Origin: Flagellimonas marinaquae
GTDB lineage: Bacteria > Bacteroidota > Bacteroidia > Flavobacteriales > Flavobacteriaceae
Direction of reading: 5' to 3'
Length of the DNA stretch: 64,000 nucleotides
NCBI RefSeq assembly: GCF_003992675.1
Contig: NZ_RZMZ01000014.1
Span: forward strand, 31,113-95,112
The notes under the pieces were generated by a model. It searched no databases. It was not told the origin of the DNA and saw nothing but the letters and a program-made list of their open reading frames with translations. The translations under genes were made by a program, and so were the position numbers. Below are positions 62,499 through 64,000 of the stretch, in pieces; positions within the stretch are counted from its first letter, which is position 1; each line of letters starts with the position of its first letter.

Positions 62499-64000
62499 CT
62501 ATTTTACCACAAACACTACGTTGATCAATGCGTTGTAATCAGCTGGTTGACCAATAATATCGTAGGTCAACACCCCATTGGCATCAATACTCATATTGTC
62601 GAACACCGTAGGGTCTGCATAGGTTACGTAATAATACAATTCGGCTGCACTATAGGTTGGAAGCGCTGTTGGAGCTCCTGCACTTGATACTGCTGGGGTT
62701 CCATATTGTGCAACGTACTGTGCATACAAATCCACGGTTCTTCCTGTTCCATTTGATGACGCATCAATGGCTATGGAAGGAGGGTAAAATATTCTTGCCG
62801 CTTTTGATGTAATCGGTGCTATGTCTTGAATGACATCTTCGACCGTAGCCTCTGTATTGCCGTCTCCATCGACATCTACAGGCGAATCTGAATTCACTTG
62901 TGCTGCCGTTTGGTCGTCGGTATCGATATCAACCAAGGCTACTTGAAGTGTACCGTTGCTATCCTCTATTTCGAGATTGGCTCCACTTACTTCAAAACGC
63001 GTATTGATTTCGTTTGTGACACTAGCGTCCGCATCGTCCACATTGTCCACATTGTCTGCGAAGTCTGCAGGAACTCCCGATAGGCTGCTCCACTGTCCGT
63101 CGAAATCGTCGGTGCTGTCGGTATCCAAATTTGGGAACTCGTTGTTCACCGCAGTGGCCACTTGGGCATCGGTCAATTGGGTATCGTTGTCAATATTATC
63201 CGCAAAACCTGCTGGAATCCCAGTCAAGCTGCTCCACTGGCCATCGAAATCGTCGGTGGCATCCAAATCTAGATTTGCTGGAATATTGGTCAAATCGCCA
63301 AAGTCTCCAGAAAAGTCATCCGTACTGTCAGTGTCCAAATTCGGGAACTCGTTGTTTACTGCTGTGGCTACTTGGGCATCGGTCAATTGTGTATCGTTGT
63401 CAATATTGTCGGCAAAACCTGCTGGAATCCCGGTCAAGCTGCTCCACTGTCCGTCGAAATCATCGGTGGAATCCAAATCCAAGTTGGCAGGGACATTGGT
63501 CAAGTCTCCAAAGTCACCACTGAAACCGGATAGGTCAAAATCGTTGCCGTTCGGGGTCACTGTTACCGTTCCGTCGGTCGAAGTGATGGTCTGCAATTCG
63601 TTTGCGGGGTCGTTGTCCGCATCGTCAACATTGTCCACGTTATCGGCGAAGTCCGCTGGAACACCTGTCAAACTGCCCCACTGTCCATCGAAATCGTCGG
63701 TGGCATCCAAGTCCAAATTGGCAGGCAAGTTGGTCAAATCACCAAAATCACCGCTGAAGCCGGACAGGTCAAAATCGTTGCCGTTCGGTGTTACCGTCAC
63801 CGTTCCGTCGGTAGAGGTGATGGCCTGCAATTCGTTAGCCGGGTCGTTGTCAGCATCGTCAACATTGTCCACATTGTCTGCGAAGTCTGCTGGAACACCT
63901 GTCAAGCTGCTCCACTGTCCGTCGAAATCGTCTGTGCTGTCGGTATCCAGGTTTGGGAACTCGTTGTTCACCGCAGTGGCCACTTGGGCATCGGTCAATT
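62499..64000 (-). CDS. Large tandem-repeat surface protein, C-terminal part (5' end outside window)
   Basis: The last 500 codons of a larger protein that continues off the right edge. Acidic repeats (78 residues at about 63540-64000; 70 residues in two copies at 63120-63539) are built from two related blocks, G-x-W-S-S-L-T-G-[IV]-P-A and G-D-F-G-D-L-T-N-x-P-A. A beta segment (EVSGANLEIEDSNGTLQVAL) follows. The C-terminal domain of about 105 residues begins ARIFYPPSIAIDASSNGTG and ends ALINVVFVVK. That ending recurs, as I recall, in flavobacterial repeat proteins. The W-x-x-L-T-G-x-P motif resembles repeats in phage tail fibres and adhesins. It is the first gene of the unit with the type B-sorted protein and PorP, suggesting surface display and adhesion. 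Confidence 0.85.
   Translation of the reverse strand, partial: LTDAQVATAVNNEFPNLDTDSTDDFDGQWSSLTGVPADFADNVDNVDDADNDPANELQAITSTDGTVTVTPNGNDFDLSGFSGDFGDLTNLPANLDLDATDDFDGQWGSLTGVPADFADNVDNVDDADNDPANELQTITSTDGTVTVTPNGNDFDLSGFSGDFGDLTNVPANLDLDSTDDFDGQWSSLTGIPAGFADNIDNDTQLTDAQVATAVNNEFPNLDTDSTDDFSGDFGDLTNIPANLDLDATDDFDGQWSSLTGIPAGFADNIDNDTQLTDAQVATAVNNEFPNLDTDSTDDFDGQWSSLSGVPADFADNVDNVDDADASVTNEINTRFEVSGANLEIEDSNGTLQVALVDIDTDDQTAAQVNSDSPVDVDGDGNTEATVEDVIQDIAPITSKAARIFYPPSIAIDASSNGTGRTVDLYAQYVAQYGTPAVSSAGAPTALPTYSAAELYYYVTYADPTVFDNMSIDANGVLTYDIIGQPADYNALINVVFVVK
63120..63539 (-). repeat. Two direct 210-bp repeats in the adhesin gene
   Basis: Two adjacent copies of a 210-bp (70-codon) unit: the sequence around 63138 recurs at 63348 with few differences. 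The unit encodes GDFGDLTNIPANLDLD then GQWSSLTGIPAGFADN then TQLTDAQVATAVNNEFPN. A third, partial copy of its last section is at the window's right end. Confidence 0.9.
63540..64000 (-). repeat. 234-bp direct repeats in the adhesin gene
   Basis: A 234-bp (78-codon) unit occurs twice: GCCGT at 63546 recurs at 63780 in the same context. It encodes ELQTITSTDGTVTVTPNGND and GQWGSLTGVPADFADN segments. The two copies are nearly identical at the DNA level and the array extends beyond the window. Confidence 0.9.

Noticed and set aside
63120..64000. Tandem repeats as a possible CRISPR array or satellite
   Set aside because: The units are 210 and 234 bp, all in one open reading frame, and encode related protein modules.

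Overview
The window looks like the chromosome of a marine, pigmented member of the Flavobacteriaceae (Bacteroidota), of the Muricauda/Allomuricauda/Robiginitalea type. The evidence is a CrtI-CrtB-CrtZ-CrtD-CruF carotenoid cluster, a PorP/SprF protein beside a protein with the gliding-motility (T9SS type B) C-terminal domain, DUF4295 next to rpmG/rpmB, DUF5916 and DUF4369 families, TANNTTTG-like -7 promoter boxes and starts without Shine-Dalgarno sites. Genus is an inference. The region is mostly housekeeping; I see no prophage, IS element, CRISPR array or defence island.

Layout. 1-3600: end of sua5, a TerB-like protein, deoC-deoD nucleoside salvage and an MscS channel. 3797-3880: tRNA-Leu(GAG). 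4042-9808: a CarH/LitR-type MerR-B12 regulator heading a tightly overlapping crtI-crtB-crtZ-crtD-cruF operon, predicted to make hydroxylated monocyclic carotenoids of the myxol/saproxanthin type under light control. crtE, crtY and crtW are absent here; idi, which supplies DMAPP, lies 50 kb away at 58902. 9835-16634 (minus): two TlpA-like thioredoxins (one without its cysteines), aconitase, a MoxR ATPase and two SurA-type periplasmic folding factors. 16752-22832: small proteins, a beta-lactamase-fold lipoprotein, a fasciclin protein divergent from an ECF sigma/RskA anti-sigma pair, and a Tat-exported Gfo/Idh/MocA oxidoreductase with DoxX. 23108-31023: rimO, amidase, an AT-rich membrane protein, ftsY, then DUF4295, rpmG and rpmB, with a secreted thrombospondin-3 repeat protein inserted on the other strand. 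31098-39699: cinA, Hpt, FAH-family hydrolase, exonuclease, an E2 acyltransferase, recR, sodium symporter, CoA-binding protein and fabH. 39852-50925: S9D-like peptidase, AarF kinase with a TetR-like partner, htpG, membrane proteins, an ECF sigma locus and a MOSC protein. 51138-59435: AraC regulator, S1/P1 nuclease, DUF5916, DUF819, DUF4369, manA, PTPS and idi. 59493-64000 (minus): a three-gene T9SS-linked surface-adhesin operon whose first gene is a tandem-repeat protein running off the right edge.

Most interesting signals. (1) The sigma locus at 48324-49795 has two divergent, near-identical ECF-type promoters (TGTAACC, 15-nt spacer, CGTC) forming a perfect inverted repeat; one places the predicted transcript start almost on the sigma gene's ATG. 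(2) A similar promoter at 38176 points into a gene-free 545-nt stretch and ends about 100 nt later at a strong terminator, which looks like an ECF-controlled small RNA. A second structured RNA candidate with strand-informative G-U pairs follows at about 38575-38668. (3) The carotenoid regulator keeps the B12-binding motifs of CarH but has Gln where Thermus CarH has its light-state His ligand. (4) The repeat adhesin combines W-x-x-L-T-G-x-P modules with a distinctive C-terminal domain. All functional assignments are from reading the sequence; nothing was run against a database.
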